From the NCBI RefSeq assembly GCF_011046535.1, contig NZ_CP049257.1:620001-684000 (forward strand): a stretch of 64,000 bases of DNA, written 5' to 3'. The translations under genes were made by a program, and so were the position numbers. Source of the DNA: Nocardioides anomalus (GTDB taxonomy: Bacteria; Actinomycetota; Actinomycetes; Propionibacteriales; Nocardioidaceae). The notes beneath the pieces were generated by a model that was not told where the DNA came from, did no database searches, and was given only the letters and a program-made list of their open reading frames with translations. The first letter of the stretch is position 1. The number at the start of each line of letters is the position of its first letter. Positions 8,787-17,359 of this stretch are shown here, piece by piece.

Positions 8787-9122
8787 ATGGCCGTACCGCT
8801 CTACCAGGCCAAGGCCGAGCTGTTCCGCACGCTCGGCCACCCGGCCCGGATCCGCATCCTCGAGCTGCTCTGCGAGGGACCGCACGCCGTGCACGAGCTG
8901 CGCGATCACGTGGAGATCGAGCCCAGCAACCTGTCCCAGCAGCTCAGCGTGCTCCGCAAGGCGCAGATGGTGGTGTCCACCCGGCGCGACGGCGAGGTCG
9001 TCTACTCGATCTCGGTGCCCGAGGTCCGCGACCTGCTGCTGGCCGGGCGCCGGATCCTGGCCCAGCTCGCACCCGAGGTCGACCTGGAGTGGGCGGCGGG
9101 CTCGACGGCGAGCCGGCCCTGA
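8787..9122 (+). CDS. ArsR/SmtB-family transcriptional regulator
   Basis: 111 residues with a winged helix: KAELFRTLGHPARIRILELLCEGPHAVHELRDHVEIEPSNLSQQLSVLRKAQMV (about 7-62). No CxC metal-sensing pair is present, so a metal ligand is not evident. The start is the ATG at 8787; an upstream in-frame extension is rejected because the domain begins at once after this ATG. The 3' end overlaps the HIT gene by 33 bp. Confidence 0.85.
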   Translation: MAVPLYQAKAELFRTLGHPARIRILELLCEGPHAVHELRDHVEIEPSNLSQQLSVLRKAQMVVSTRRDGEVVYSISVPEVRDLLLAGRRILAQLAPEVDLEWAAGSTASRP

Positions 9123-9541
9123 ACACCGACCCCGCCTGCGTCTTCTGCCGCATCGTCGCCGGCGAGCTCCCCGCGGAGATCGTGCTCGACGAGCCCGACC
9201 TCGTGGCCTTCCTCGACCAGCGCCCGGTCTTCAAGGGCCACGTGCTCCTGGTGCCGCGCGAGCACGTCGTCACCCTGCCCGACCTCCCGGCCGGCCTGCG
9301 CGACGGCTTCCTCGAGGCCGCCCAGCGGCTGGCCACCGCGGTCGTCGACGGCCTCGGCGCACAGGGATCGTTCGTGGCCATGAACAACACCGTCAGCCAG
9401 TCCGTCCCGCACCTGCACCTGCACGTCGTGCCGCGCACCAAGGGCGACGGGCTGCGCGGCTTCTTCTGGCCGCGCACCCCGTACGCCGACGACACCGAGC
9501 GCGCGGCGTACGGCGACCGGCTGCGGGTCGCCCTGGGCTGA
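9089..9541 (+). CDS. HIT-family hydrolase
   Basis: 150 residues. The N-terminal CVFCRIVAGELPAEIVLDEPDLVAFLD and the catalytic histidine triad in VPHLHLHVVPR (about 113-123) define a HIT nucleotidyl hydrolase/transferase, acting on adenosine-nucleotide conjugates in the cytosol. The GTG at 9089 lies inside the ArsR gene; no ATG follows before the conserved start. A zinc-type CxxC is present (CVFC). Confidence 0.88.
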   Translation: MGGGLDGEPALNTDPACVFCRIVAGELPAEIVLDEPDLVAFLDQRPVFKGHVLLVPREHVVTLPDLPAGLRDGFLEAAQRLATAVVDGLGAQGSFVAMNNTVSQSVPHLHLHVVPRTKGDGLRGFFWPRTPYADDTERAAYGDRLRVALG

Positions 9542-9584
9542 GCCCCGGGTTCCAGGCCGGTCCGGCCACGGGTAGGCGGGCCGC

Positions 9585-9898
9585 ATGACCAAGGTGGTGG
9601 CCGACGACCTGCGCCGCGACGCCGACCGGTGGCAGCAGGCGGCGGTGTCGGTGCCGGCGCTGTTCGAGGACGACCTGGCCATCGAGGACCGGTGCTTCAG
9701 TGCCGCCGGGGTGCGGGCCGGGTTGCCGGAGGCCTACCGCAGCGTCGTGGAGACGCTGCGCCGGCTGGTGCCGCAGGCCTCGGCCGAGGGCGGGGACATG
9801 GCGGCCTCGCTGAGCGCCCAGCCAACGTCCACGACGCGGTCGACGCGCTCCAGGGCATGCGCTACTCCGAGCTCACGGGCCGGGTCGGTCGCCGGTGA
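9585..9898 (+). pseudogene. Small helical (WXG100-like) protein, frameshifted
   Basis: The ATG at 9585 opens MTKVVADDLRRDADRWQQAAVSVPALFEDD..., a helical protein of about 104 residues. Around 9817-9830 the frame must shift (one base missing) to continue as ANVHDAVDALQGMRYSELTGRVGRR, ending at 9898. That end overlaps the next gene's GTG by 4 bp, which supports the reconstructed frame. Length and amphipathic helices resemble ESX/WXG100 substrates but no WXG motif is seen. The break may be a sequencing error. Confidence 0.55.
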
Positions 9899-10596
9899 GC
9901 GACCCGGTGTGGACCAACGACCAGGTCAACGACGTCCGGCGCAAGGTCCACGAGCAGGCCGACGAGGCCGATCGCGCCGTGGAGGCGCTGGACCGCCGGT
10001 GCGGCGGCGTGCTCGGCGGCTGGGTGGTGCCCGTGCACGGCGTGACCCGGCAGCTCCGTGCAGCGGCGGACGCGGTGTTCGAGGGCCTCGGGGAGTCGCG
10101 CGTCCTGCGCGACGAGGCGCGCCAGCTGCGCCGCGGCAGCGACGAGGTGAGCGCGGCCGAGCGCCTGGTCGACCCGGAGGAGCTGCCGACGCGCCGGACC
10201 TGGCTCGAGGGCGACGAGAACTACCGGATCAGCGCCGGCCGCCAGGTCGACGGCTTCACCGAGGTGGCCACCGCCTCGCTGAACCTCGCCATCGCGCTGG
10301 AGTGGACCGCGACGATGGTCGACGGCGCCACGGTGGCGGCCGGTGAGTACCTCCTCTCCGTCTTCGACGTGCTCAAGGAGGGCGCGATGGCCCTGCTCGC
10401 CGTCGAGGAGCTGCCCGCGGCGCTCCTCGCGCTCAGCCAGGTCTTCGCCCGCTGGCTCGACATGCTGGAGGCCGCGGAGCAGGAGGACTTCTGGTACCGC
10501 GGTGTCACCGGCGCGATCGACGGCTACGCCGCGGAGCAGGGCCGGCTCGCGGGTGCCTTCCCCGACGTGCGCTGGCCGCAGGCCACGGCCCGTTGA
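9895..10596 (+). CDS. Hypothetical helical protein paired with the upstream small protein
   Basis: 233 residues, almost all predicted helix. There are charged N-terminal coils (NDQVNDVRRKVHEQADEADRAVEALDRR) and a hydrophobic helical patch near 130-185 (LLSVFDVLKEGAMALLAVEELPAALLALSQVFARWLDML). The GTG overlaps the upstream gene by 4 bp. The layout (short helical protein plus longer partner) recalls ESX-like substrate pairs, but no ESX machinery is in the window. Function unknown. Confidence 0.55.
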   Translation: MSDPVWTNDQVNDVRRKVHEQADEADRAVEALDRRCGGVLGGWVVPVHGVTRQLRAAADAVFEGLGESRVLRDEARQLRRGSDEVSAAERLVDPEELPTRRTWLEGDENYRISAGRQVDGFTEVATASLNLAIALEWTATMVDGATVAAGEYLLSVFDVLKEGAMALLAVEELPAALLALSQVFARWLDMLEAAEQEDFWYRGVTGAIDGYAAEQGRLAGAFPDVRWPQATAR

Positions 10597-10632
10597 CGGC
10601 CCGCTCCTCAGGGCGTCCTAGAGTGCAGGGCC

Positions 10633-11400
10633 ATGGGTCGCTACGACGGTCGAGTTGTCGTCATCACCGGTGCCGCACAGGGCATCGGCTTCGGGTGCGC
10701 CACCCGCTTCGCTGAGGAGGGGGCGTCGGTCGCGGTCGTGGACCTCGACGAGTCCGCCGCCGCCGCGGCGGCCGAGCGCCTCCCGCTCCAGGGCGAGGCC
10801 AAGGCCATCGGCGTGGGCGCCGACGTCAGCAACACCGAGGCGGCCGAGGCCGCGGTGACCCGGGTCGTCGAGGAGCTCGGCGGCATCCACGTGCTGGTCA
10901 ACAACGCCGGCATCACCCGCGACAACCTGCTGTTCAAGATGACCGACGAGGACTGGGACCTGGTCATGGGCGTGCACCTGCGCGGTGCGTTCCTCATGAC
11001 CCGCGCGGCCCAGCGGCACTTCGTCGAGCAGCGCTACGGCAAGGTCCTCAACCTCTCCAGCGTGAGCGCGCTCGGCAACCGCGGGCAGGCCAACTACTCC
11101 GCGGCCAAGATGGGTGTCCAGGGCTTCACCCGCACGCTCGGCATCGAGCTCGGCCCCTACGGCATCAACGCCAACGCGATCGCGCCGGGCTTCATCGCCA
11201 CCGAGATGACCGACGCCACCGCGCGCCGGCTCAAGATGGACGTCGACGAGTTCCGCAAGCTCAACGCGGAGGCCAACCCGGTCAAGCGCGTGGGCGAGCC
11301 GGCCGACATCGCGGCCGCGGCGGCGTTCCTGTGCAGCGACGAGGCGTCCTACATCACCGGCCAGACCCTGTACGTCGACGGCGGGGCCAAGCTCGGCTGA
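10633..11400 (+). CDS. fabG: 3-oxoacyl-ACP reductase FabG-like SDR oxidoreductase
   Basis: 255 residues, classical short-chain dehydrogenase. The NAD(P)-binding motif is TGAAQGIG near residue 12, NNAG near 90, catalytic Ser in LSSVSAL (about 142), and Tyr155/Lys159 in NYSAAK. The C-terminus GQTLYVDGGAKLG is standard. The ATG is preceded by TAGAGT (10619-10624) 8 nt upstream, a leaderless promoter. It stands alone rather than in a fab cluster, so the physiological substrate may not be acyl-ACP. Confidence 0.85.
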   Translation: MGRYDGRVVVITGAAQGIGFGCATRFAEEGASVAVVDLDESAAAAAAERLPLQGEAKAIGVGADVSNTEAAEAAVTRVVEELGGIHVLVNNAGITRDNLLFKMTDEDWDLVMGVHLRGAFLMTRAAQRHFVEQRYGKVLNLSSVSALGNRGQANYSAAKMGVQGFTRTLGIELGPYGINANAIAPGFIATEMTDATARRLKMDVDEFRKLNAEANPVKRVGEPADIAAAAAFLCSDEASYITGQTLYVDGGAKLG

Positions 11401-11519
11401 CCAGACCGCCGGTCGCACCGGGGCGGAACTCCGGCGCGCCTCCCGGCGTCGCAGTCAGGTGTGGCGGACCATCGAAGTCCACCAGTTCAGTAGAGAAGCC
11501 CCCGGATCGGAGCAACCGC

Positions 11520-12545
11520 GTGCGTAGTCGGGCCGTGTCCACCCGGACCGCGGTGGCCCTGCTGGCCACCTCCCTCGTGCTCGCCGGCTGTGGCGGCGGC
11601 GGGGGCGGGGACGACGAGAGCGACGGCCCCGAGGCGCAGAACGTCGCGGCCGGCGCAGAGCTGGCCTCCACCTGGCCGCTGACCGGCCTGCCCGTCGAGG
11701 GCTCGGCGGAGGCCGCCCAGAAGCACCCCGTGATGGTGCTCAAGATGGACAACACCTACGCCAGTGCGCCGCAGCAGGGGCTCGGCGAGGCCGACATGGT
11801 GGTCGAGGAGCTGGTCGAGGGCGGGATGACCCGCCTGGCGGCGTTCTACTACTCCCAGATCCCGGGGAACGTCGGGCCGGTCCGCTCGATGCGGGCCAGC
11901 GACATCGGCATCGTCTCTCCGGTGCACGCCGACGTGGTCACCTCCGGTGCCGCCCAGGTGACGCTCAACCGGATCGGCGACGCCGGCATCGACTACTTCA
12001 CCGAGGGCGACAAGGGCTTCTACCGCGACTCGAGCCGCTCCGCGCCGTACAACCTGTTCACCGACATGAGCCAGACCGTCACCCTGGCCAAGCAGGACGA
12101 CGCCGAGCGCCCGGACGACTACCTGCCCTGGGGCGAGGAGAAGGACTTCGCGCAGGGCCAGCCCGCGCGGACCATCGCGGCGTCGTTCTCGGGCGGCCAC
12201 ACCACGAACTGGACCTTCCGGGCCGGCACCTACGTCAACGAGAACACCTACGCCGCGCAGGGCGACGAGTTCCCTGCCACGACGGTGCTGGTGCTGCGGG
12301 TCAAGGTCGACGACGCCGGCTACACCGACCCCGCCGGCAACCCCGTGCCGGAGACCAAGTTCACCGGCCAGGGCCAGGCCATGATCTTCCACGACGGGCG
12401 GCTGGTGCGCGGTCAGTGGTCGAAGGCCTCGCTCGGCGCCCCGCTCAAGCTCTCGACCGCGGCCGGCGAGCTGACCGTGCCGGCGGGCCACACCTGGATC
12501 GAGCTGGTGCCGCAGACCGGCGGCTCGGTCCGCTTCACCAAGTAG
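11520..12545 (+). CDS. DUF3048 (YerB-like) lipoprotein
   Basis: 341 residues with a lipobox signal peptide (TRTAVALLATSLVLAGCGGGG, Cys near 22), so exported and lipid-anchored. The body carries DUF3048 features: PVMVLKMDN, QGLGEADMVVEELVEGGMTRLAAFY, GPVRSMRASDI. The GTG at 11520 gives the lipoprotein signal. Function of the family is not established. Confidence 0.82.
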   Translation: MRSRAVSTRTAVALLATSLVLAGCGGGGGGDDESDGPEAQNVAAGAELASTWPLTGLPVEGSAEAAQKHPVMVLKMDNTYASAPQQGLGEADMVVEELVEGGMTRLAAFYYSQIPGNVGPVRSMRASDIGIVSPVHADVVTSGAAQVTLNRIGDAGIDYFTEGDKGFYRDSSRSAPYNLFTDMSQTVTLAKQDDAERPDDYLPWGEEKDFAQGQPARTIAASFSGGHTTNWTFRAGTYVNENTYAAQGDEFPATTVLVLRVKVDDAGYTDPAGNPVPETKFTGQGQAMIFHDGRLVRGQWSKASLGAPLKLSTAAGELTVPAGHTWIELVPQTGGSVRFTK

Positions 12546-12552
12546 CCGCTGC

Positions 12553-13236
12553 TCAGTCCAGCCCGACCCACTCGGGCTGGGTGCCCGCGTCGGCCAGCGC
12601 GCGGAAGCCGGCGATGATGAAGCCGATCGCGGCCTCGACCCGCTCCGCGGACTCCTCGGGGTCCTCGGCGGTGGCCACGGACTCCCCGGCCGAGGACATC
12701 GCGCCGAAGAAGATCCGCGCGAAGGTCTGGAGCATGGGCTCGTCGAGCTCCCACGCCCCGGCGCCCAGGACGGAGCGGACGATGTCGAGCACGGTCGCGA
12801 ACGTCGAGCGCTCCTCCTGCTCGCGGAACCGCTCGTAGCCCAGCACCGCCGGGCCGTCCTGGATGACGATGCGGCGGTAGCGCTCCTCGCGCACCACGGC
12901 CAGGAACGCCCGCAGCCCGGCCCGGGCCTTCTCCCACGGGTCCCGCTGGCCCTTGAGCTCTCGGTTGATGAAGCGCGAGGAGTCCTGCTCGACCCGCTCG
13001 AAGACCGCCTCGAAGAGGGCCTGCTTGCCGCTGAAGTGGTGGTAGAGCGCGCCCTTGGTCACCTGCGCACCCGCCACGATCTGGTCGAGCGAGGTGTTGG
13101 CGTAGCCGTGCTCGGTGAACAGCCCCTCCGCCATGTCGACCAGCGCGCGCTTGGTCGAGGCGGAGTACTGCTGGCGCCGGCTGGCTCCGGGCACGGAGGG
13201 CACCTTGGGCACCAGGCGGGTCACCGACTTGGGCAT
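12553..13236 (-). CDS. TetR-family transcriptional regulator
   Basis: 227 residues. The TetR HTH is clear: ALVDMAEGLFTEHGYANTSLDQIVAGAQVTKGALYHHFSGKQALF (about 32-76). The ATG at 13236 is preceded on its strand by TACACT 6 nt upstream, a leaderless promoter, so the longer in-frame extension was rejected. An ACCG-N5-CGGT dyad (about 13251-13263) near that promoter could be an autoregulatory site. Ligand unknown. Confidence 0.85.
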   Translation of the reverse strand: MPKSVTRLVPKVPSVPGASRRQQYSASTKRALVDMAEGLFTEHGYANTSLDQIVAGAQVTKGALYHHFSGKQALFEAVFERVEQDSSRFINRELKGQRDPWEKARAGLRAFLAVVREERYRRIVIQDGPAVLGYERFREQEERSTFATVLDIVRSVLGAGAWELDEPMLQTFARIFFGAMSSAGESVATAEDPEESAERVEAAIGFIIAGFRALADAGTQPEWVGLD

Positions 13237-13317
13237 CCCGAGAGTGTAGGAACCGACCGCCGGTATGGCGAGGATCACCGTGCGCAGCATCACTGCCGGA
13301 CGCCTGGCATACCGCGG

Positions 13318-13352
13318 GTACGTCGACGTACTCTGGGTACGTACTCAGAGTA
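13318..13352. promoter_or_regulatory. Nested palindromes upstream of 13405
   Basis: GTACGTCGACGTAC (13318-13331) is a perfect 14-bp palindrome. It runs into a 24-bp near-perfect dyad at 13329-13352 with arms TACTCTG and CAGAGTA around a GTACGTAC core. This is a likely operator for the gene at 13405 or for the divergent TetR gene. Confidence 0.6.
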
Positions 13353-13404
13353 TGTGAGTGCCGGGACCGCTGCCGCGGACCTGCCCAGCAGAGAGGAACG
13401 CCCC

Positions 13405-13929
13405 ATGACCTGGACGTCCTTCCACCGCCGTGGAGACGTGCTGCGCGCCGTCATCGCCGCGGCCGACGCGCGCCGCGACGGCGTGCTCCCCACCGACATC
13501 GACGGCGTCGGCGCCGTCTTCGCCGACGAGCGCGAGGTCCTCGGCGCCCTGCAGCTGAAGTGGCACACCCGGCTCGCCGGCCGGATCGAGCGCGAGCAGC
13601 TGCACCAGCCGGTCGACCTGCCCGGTGCCGTCGTGCGCGCCTGGCAGCTGACCGCGGCCGAGCTGCCCGGTGTGCGGGCCGTGCTCGACGCCCGCCGCGC
13701 CGATCCCGGCGACCAGGCGACCGCCGCGATGATGCGCACGTCCGCCGCCAAGGAGCACGTGCTCCTGGCCGTGATGGCCGGGCTGGCCAGCGCCTCCGAC
13801 GACCGGGCCGCCGCCGTCGGCGCCCGGCTCGAGGAGGACGCCCGGCGCACACTGCCGGCCGCCGCGCCCACCGGGACCGGCGAGCGTGCGTCGCTGCTCG
13901 AGCGGCTGCGGGCGGCGCTCGTCGCCTGA
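13405..13929 (+). CDS. Hypothetical actinobacterial protein
   Basis: 174 residues starting MTWTSFHRRGDVLRAVIAAADARRDGVLP, predicted mostly helical, with no signal peptide or catalytic motif I recognise. The ATG has a good ribosome binding site (AGAGAGGAAC, about 13390-13399) and strong palindromes upstream at 13318-13352, suggesting tight transcriptional control. Function unknown. Confidence 0.6.
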   Translation: MTWTSFHRRGDVLRAVIAAADARRDGVLPTDIDGVGAVFADEREVLGALQLKWHTRLAGRIEREQLHQPVDLPGAVVRAWQLTAAELPGVRAVLDARRADPGDQATAAMMRTSAAKEHVLLAVMAGLASASDDRAAAVGARLEEDARRTLPAAAPTGTGERASLLERLRAALVA

Positions 13930-14053
13930 CCCCCCAGGCCCTCCGGGCCCCCAGACTCGGCGACCCCGGGCCGCGCACCCTCCCTCCCCGCGCGCCCCGG
14001 GGTCGTCGGCGTTCCGGCCTCCTCGTCGCGCGGTCATGGGTGATGATGGCGGT

Positions 14054-14620
14054 ATGGACCCGTCGGCCGAGGTGCGTGCCGGGATGCTCCTCGTGGCCAC
14101 GCCCCAGCTGCTCGACCCCAACTTCGTCGACACCGTCGTGCTCATGCTCGACGTCGACCAGAACGGCGCCCTCGGCGTCGTGCTCAACCGGCCCTCGGTC
14201 GTCCCCGTCGCCGACGTGCTCGAGCCGTGGGGCGACATCGCCTCCGACCCCGAGGTGCTCTTCCACGGCGGCCCCGTCAGCCGCGAGGGCGCGCTCGGCG
14301 TGGCCCTGCTGCGCGACGGCGACGACGTCCCCGTCGGCTTCCGCGAGGTCGACGGCCCACTCGGCCTGGTCGACCTGGACACCCCGGTCGAGCTGGTCAC
14401 CGGCTCGCTGGCCGGCATGCGGATCTTCGCCGGGTACGCCGGCTGGGACGCCGAGCAGCTGGCCGGCGAGATCGACGAGGGCAGCTGGTACGTCGTCCCC
14501 GGTCGGGCCGTCGACGCCTTCCGCAGCGACACCGGCGAGCTGTGGCGTGACGTGCTCCGCCGCCAGCCCGGCGAGCTGGCCTGGCACTCGACCCGGCCGG
14601 CCGACCCCGAGCTCAACTGA
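14054..14620 (+). CDS. YqgE/AlgH family protein
   Basis: 188 residues, the usual AlgH size. Family signatures are AGMLLVATPQLLDPNFVDTVVLML, NGALGVVLNRP, FHGGPVSREGALGVAL, and FAGYAGWDAEQLAGEI with ...GSWYVV. Cytosolic, role unclear in the family. An in-frame ATG at 14036 is possible, but the 14054 start places the conserved N-terminus normally. Confidence 0.87.
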   Translation: MDPSAEVRAGMLLVATPQLLDPNFVDTVVLMLDVDQNGALGVVLNRPSVVPVADVLEPWGDIASDPEVLFHGGPVSREGALGVALLRDGDDVPVGFREVDGPLGLVDLDTPVELVTGSLAGMRIFAGYAGWDAEQLAGEIDEGSWYVVPGRAVDAFRSDTGELWRDVLRRQPGELAWHSTRPADPELN

Positions 14621-14670
14621 GCGCCCTGTCGACTGCGGGCACACCCGCCGCGCGGCGTAGAGTCCGGAGC

Positions 14671-14955
14671 GTGAGCACCATCGGCTTCGGGACGGGCACG
14701 GCGGTCGAGGAGGACGTCCGGCACGAGGAGCGGACGGTCCCGACCGACGAGGGTGACCACGAGCGGTTCAGCCACTACGTGGACAAGGACAAGCTCACCG
14801 AGGCGATGGTGATGGGCACGCCGGTCGTGGCCCTGTGCGGCAAGGTCTGGGTGCCGAGCCGGGCGCCCGAGAAGTTCCCGGTCTGCCCGGAGTGCAAGGA
14901 AGTCTGGGACTCGCTGCACGGCGACGGCGACGGCGACTCGGGCTCCACCGAGTGA
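14671..14955 (+). CDS. DUF3039 protein with a CxxC pair
   Basis: 94 residues. The DUF3039 core is ERFSHYVDKDKLTEAMVMGTPVVALCGKVWVPSRAPEKFPVCPECKEVW. The cysteines (C plus CPEC) suggest a small metal-binding fold. The GTG has TAGAGT (14658-14663) 7 nt upstream, leaderless. The 3' end overlaps the helicase GTG by 4 bp, a fixed pairing that suggests a shared role with the helicase. Confidence 0.85.
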   Translation: MSTIGFGTGTAVEEDVRHEERTVPTDEGDHERFSHYVDKDKLTEAMVMGTPVVALCGKVWVPSRAPEKFPVCPECKEVWDSLHGDGDGDSGSTE

Positions 14956-16730
14956 CGGGCGGCGACGACGCCGCGCACCTGGCTCCCGGACTCGGTCCGG
15001 CCTGGCCCGAGCGTGCGGCCTGGGGCACGGCCACGCCGCTGCGGGCCTGGCAGTCGGCGGCGATGACGCAGTACTTCGACGCGATGCCCCGCGACTTCCT
15101 CGCGGTCGCCACGCCCGGCGCCGGCAAGACCACGTTCGCCCTCTCGGTGGCCGCGGAGCTGCTGGGGCGCCGGCAGGTTGACCGGATCACGATCGTGGCG
15201 CCGACCGAGCACCTCAAGCTGCAGTGGGCCGAGGCCGCGGCCACCGCCGGGATCCCCATCGACCCGGCGTACGCCGCGGGCAAGGGCAAGACGTCCCAGG
15301 ACTACCTCGGCATCGCGGTGACCTACGCCGGCGTGGGCGTGAACCCGCTCGCGCTGCGCATCAGGACCGAGCGGTTCCGGACGCTGGTCATCCTCGACGA
15401 GATCCACCACGCCGGCGACGCGCTGTCGTGGGGCGAGGGCGTGCGCGAGGCCTTCGAGCCGGCCCACCGGCGCCTCGCGCTGACCGGCACGCCGTTCCGC
15501 TCCGACATCAACCCGATCCCGTTCGTGACCTACGCGCCCGGCCCGGACGGCGTACCGCGCTCGGTGGCCGACTACACCTACGGCTACGCCGAGGCGCTGG
15601 CCGACCGGGTGGTCCGCCCGGTGATGTTCATGGCCTACTCCGGCGAGCTCCAGTGGCGCACCCGCGCCGGCGACGAGGTCGCGGCCCGGCTCGGCGAGCC
15701 GCTGACCAAGGACCTGACCGCCCAGGCGCTGCGCACGGCGCTCGACCCCGAGGGCTCGTGGATCCCGTCGGTGCTCAGCGCCGCCGACATGCGGCTCTCC
15801 GAGGTGCGCCGCCACGTGCCCGACGCCGGCGCGATGGTGATCGCCTCCGACCAGGACGCCGCCCGCGCGTACGCCAGGACCCTGAAGTCGCTCACCGGCG
15901 AGACCCCCGCGCTGGTGCTGTCGGACGAGAAGGGCGCCTCGAAGAAGATCTCCGAGTTCGCCGCCGGCGACTCGCGCTGGATGGTCGCGGTCCGGATGGT
16001 CTCCGAGGGCGTGGACGTGCCCCGGCTCGCGGTCGGCGTCTACGCCACCACCGTCTCCACGCCGCTGTTCTTCGCCCAGGCCGTCGGCCGCTTCGTGCGC
16101 GCCCGCGCCCGCGGCGAGAGCGCCTCGGTGTTCCTGCCGTCGGTGCCCTCGCTGCTGCAGTACGCCGCCGAGCTCGAGGTCGCCCGCGACCACGTGCTCC
16201 AGCGCAAGGTGTCCGACGAGGGCGACCTCTTCGCCGCCGAGGACGACCTGCTCGCCCGTGCCCAGGCCGGCGAGGCCGCCTCGGCCGAGCTCGAGGCCGT
16301 GCCCTTCGAGGCCCTCGGCTCGCAGGCGCACTTCGACCGCGTGCTCTTCGACGGCGCCGAGTTCGGACACGAGGGCGAGGTGCACGTCGGCTCTGAGGAG
16401 GAGATGGACTTCCTCGGCATCCCCGGCCTGCTCGAGCCCGACCAGATGCGCGAGCTGCTGGCCCAGCGCCAGAGCGACCGCCGCGCCAAGAGGCCCGCCC
16501 GCCCCGACCCCGAGCCCCGCGAGGTCGCCACCCACGAGCAGCTCGCGCTGCTGCGCCGCGAGCTCAACGGACTGGTCGCCGCCTGGCACCACCGGACCGG
16601 TCAGGCCCACGGCATCACCCACGCCGCGCTGCGCAAGGAGTGCGGCGGCCCCGCGGCCGCGGTCGCCACGGCCGACGTGCTCCGCAAGCGCATCGACCGG
16701 CTCCGGGAGTGGGCCAGCCGCGCCAGCTGA
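14952..16730 (+). CDS. DEAD/DEAH-box superfamily 2 helicase
   Basis: 592 residues. Motif I is ATPGAGKTTFAL (about residue 53), motif II is DEIHH (about 150), motif III-like is LTGTPFRSD, and the C-terminal RecA lobe contains VRMVSEGVDVPRL and AQAVGRFVRAR. It acts on nucleic acid in the cytosol; the substrate is unknown. The start is fixed by the GTGA overlap with DUF3039. Confidence 0.87.
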   Translation: MTGGDDAAHLAPGLGPAWPERAAWGTATPLRAWQSAAMTQYFDAMPRDFLAVATPGAGKTTFALSVAAELLGRRQVDRITIVAPTEHLKLQWAEAAATAGIPIDPAYAAGKGKTSQDYLGIAVTYAGVGVNPLALRIRTERFRTLVILDEIHHAGDALSWGEGVREAFEPAHRRLALTGTPFRSDINPIPFVTYAPGPDGVPRSVADYTYGYAEALADRVVRPVMFMAYSGELQWRTRAGDEVAARLGEPLTKDLTAQALRTALDPEGSWIPSVLSAADMRLSEVRRHVPDAGAMVIASDQDAARAYARTLKSLTGETPALVLSDEKGASKKISEFAAGDSRWMVAVRMVSEGVDVPRLAVGVYATTVSTPLFFAQAVGRFVRARARGESASVFLPSVPSLLQYAAELEVARDHVLQRKVSDEGDLFAAEDDLLARAQAGEAASAELEAVPFEALGSQAHFDRVLFDGAEFGHEGEVHVGSEEEMDFLGIPGLLEPDQMRELLAQRQSDRRAKRPARPDPEPREVATHEQLALLRRELNGLVAAWHHRTGQAHGITHAALRKECGGPAAAVATADVLRKRIDRLREWASRAS

Positions 16731-16737
16731 CGCCGGC

Positions 16738-17277
16738 TCAGCCTGCGGCGTCGAGCCCCTCGAGGGCAGCCAGGCAGGCCTCGGCGTTGTCCTCGTCCAA
16801 CTCGGGAGCGGTCAGCCGGAGGATCATCCGTGCGGCCTCACCGAGCGCGGCGAACTGCTCCGGGGTGAGGTGATCGACGACGAGCCGGCGGGCCTCGCGG
16901 ACGTGCCCGGGGGCCGACGCCTCCAGCTTGCGCCGTCCGGCCGGCGTGAGGTGGGCCGCCGTGCGCACACCCGCCTCCGCGCAGGCGCGGCGTTCGACCC
17001 ATCCGGCGTCCTCGAGCCGCGAGACGGCGTGGGAGAGCCGGGAGCGGGAGCCGCGGGAGAGGATCGCCAGCTCGCTCATCGGCAGCGCCTGGTGCTCGGC
17101 CTCGGACAGGGCGGCCAGCACGTGGTACTCGAACGAGTTCAGCCCCGCGTCCTGCTTGAGCTCGGCGTCCAGCGCCGGCGGCAGCGTCATGACCAGACCC
17201 ATGAGGGCGCGCCAGTCCCGCAGCTGCGCCGCGTCCAGCCAGGGGACGTCGTCGGGCGCGGGGGTGCGGTCGGTCAC
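16738..17277 (-). CDS. MarR-family transcriptional regulator
   Basis: 179 residues with a MarR winged helix (LNSFEYHVLAALSEAEHQALPMSELAILSRGSRSRLSHAVSRLEDAGWVERRAC). The GTG at 17277 faces a divergent azoreductase-type gene across an interval with two TTGAACATTCAA sites. It is therefore likely a self- and target-regulating repressor that responds to electrophiles or quinones, as MarR proteins next to azoreductases often do (inference). Confidence 0.87.
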   Translation of the reverse strand: MTDRTPAPDDVPWLDAAQLRDWRALMGLVMTLPPALDAELKQDAGLNSFEYHVLAALSEAEHQALPMSELAILSRGSRSRLSHAVSRLEDAGWVERRACAEAGVRTAAHLTPAGRRKLEASAPGHVREARRLVVDHLTPEQFAALGEAARMILRLTAPELDEDNAEACLAALEGLDAAG

Positions 17278-17294
17278 GCCACCAGCGTAGCGAC

Positions 17295-17339
17295 TTGAAC
17301 ATTCAACTCGGAGGTCGTATGGTCGTGTTGAACATTCAA
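17295..17339 (+). promoter_or_regulatory. Two TTGAACATTCAA operators around a sigma-A-like promoter
   Basis: Identical 12-bp copies (TTGAA-CA-TTCAA dyads) occur at 17295-17306 and 17328-17339, 33 bp apart. The first supplies a -35 (TTGAAC, 17295-17300). After a 17-bp spacer comes TATGGT (17318-17323) as -10. The second copy sits just downstream of the -10. Occupancy would block transcription of the gene at 17360. Confidence 0.8.
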
Positions 17340-17359
17340 CTCGCCTCCAGGAGAACCCG

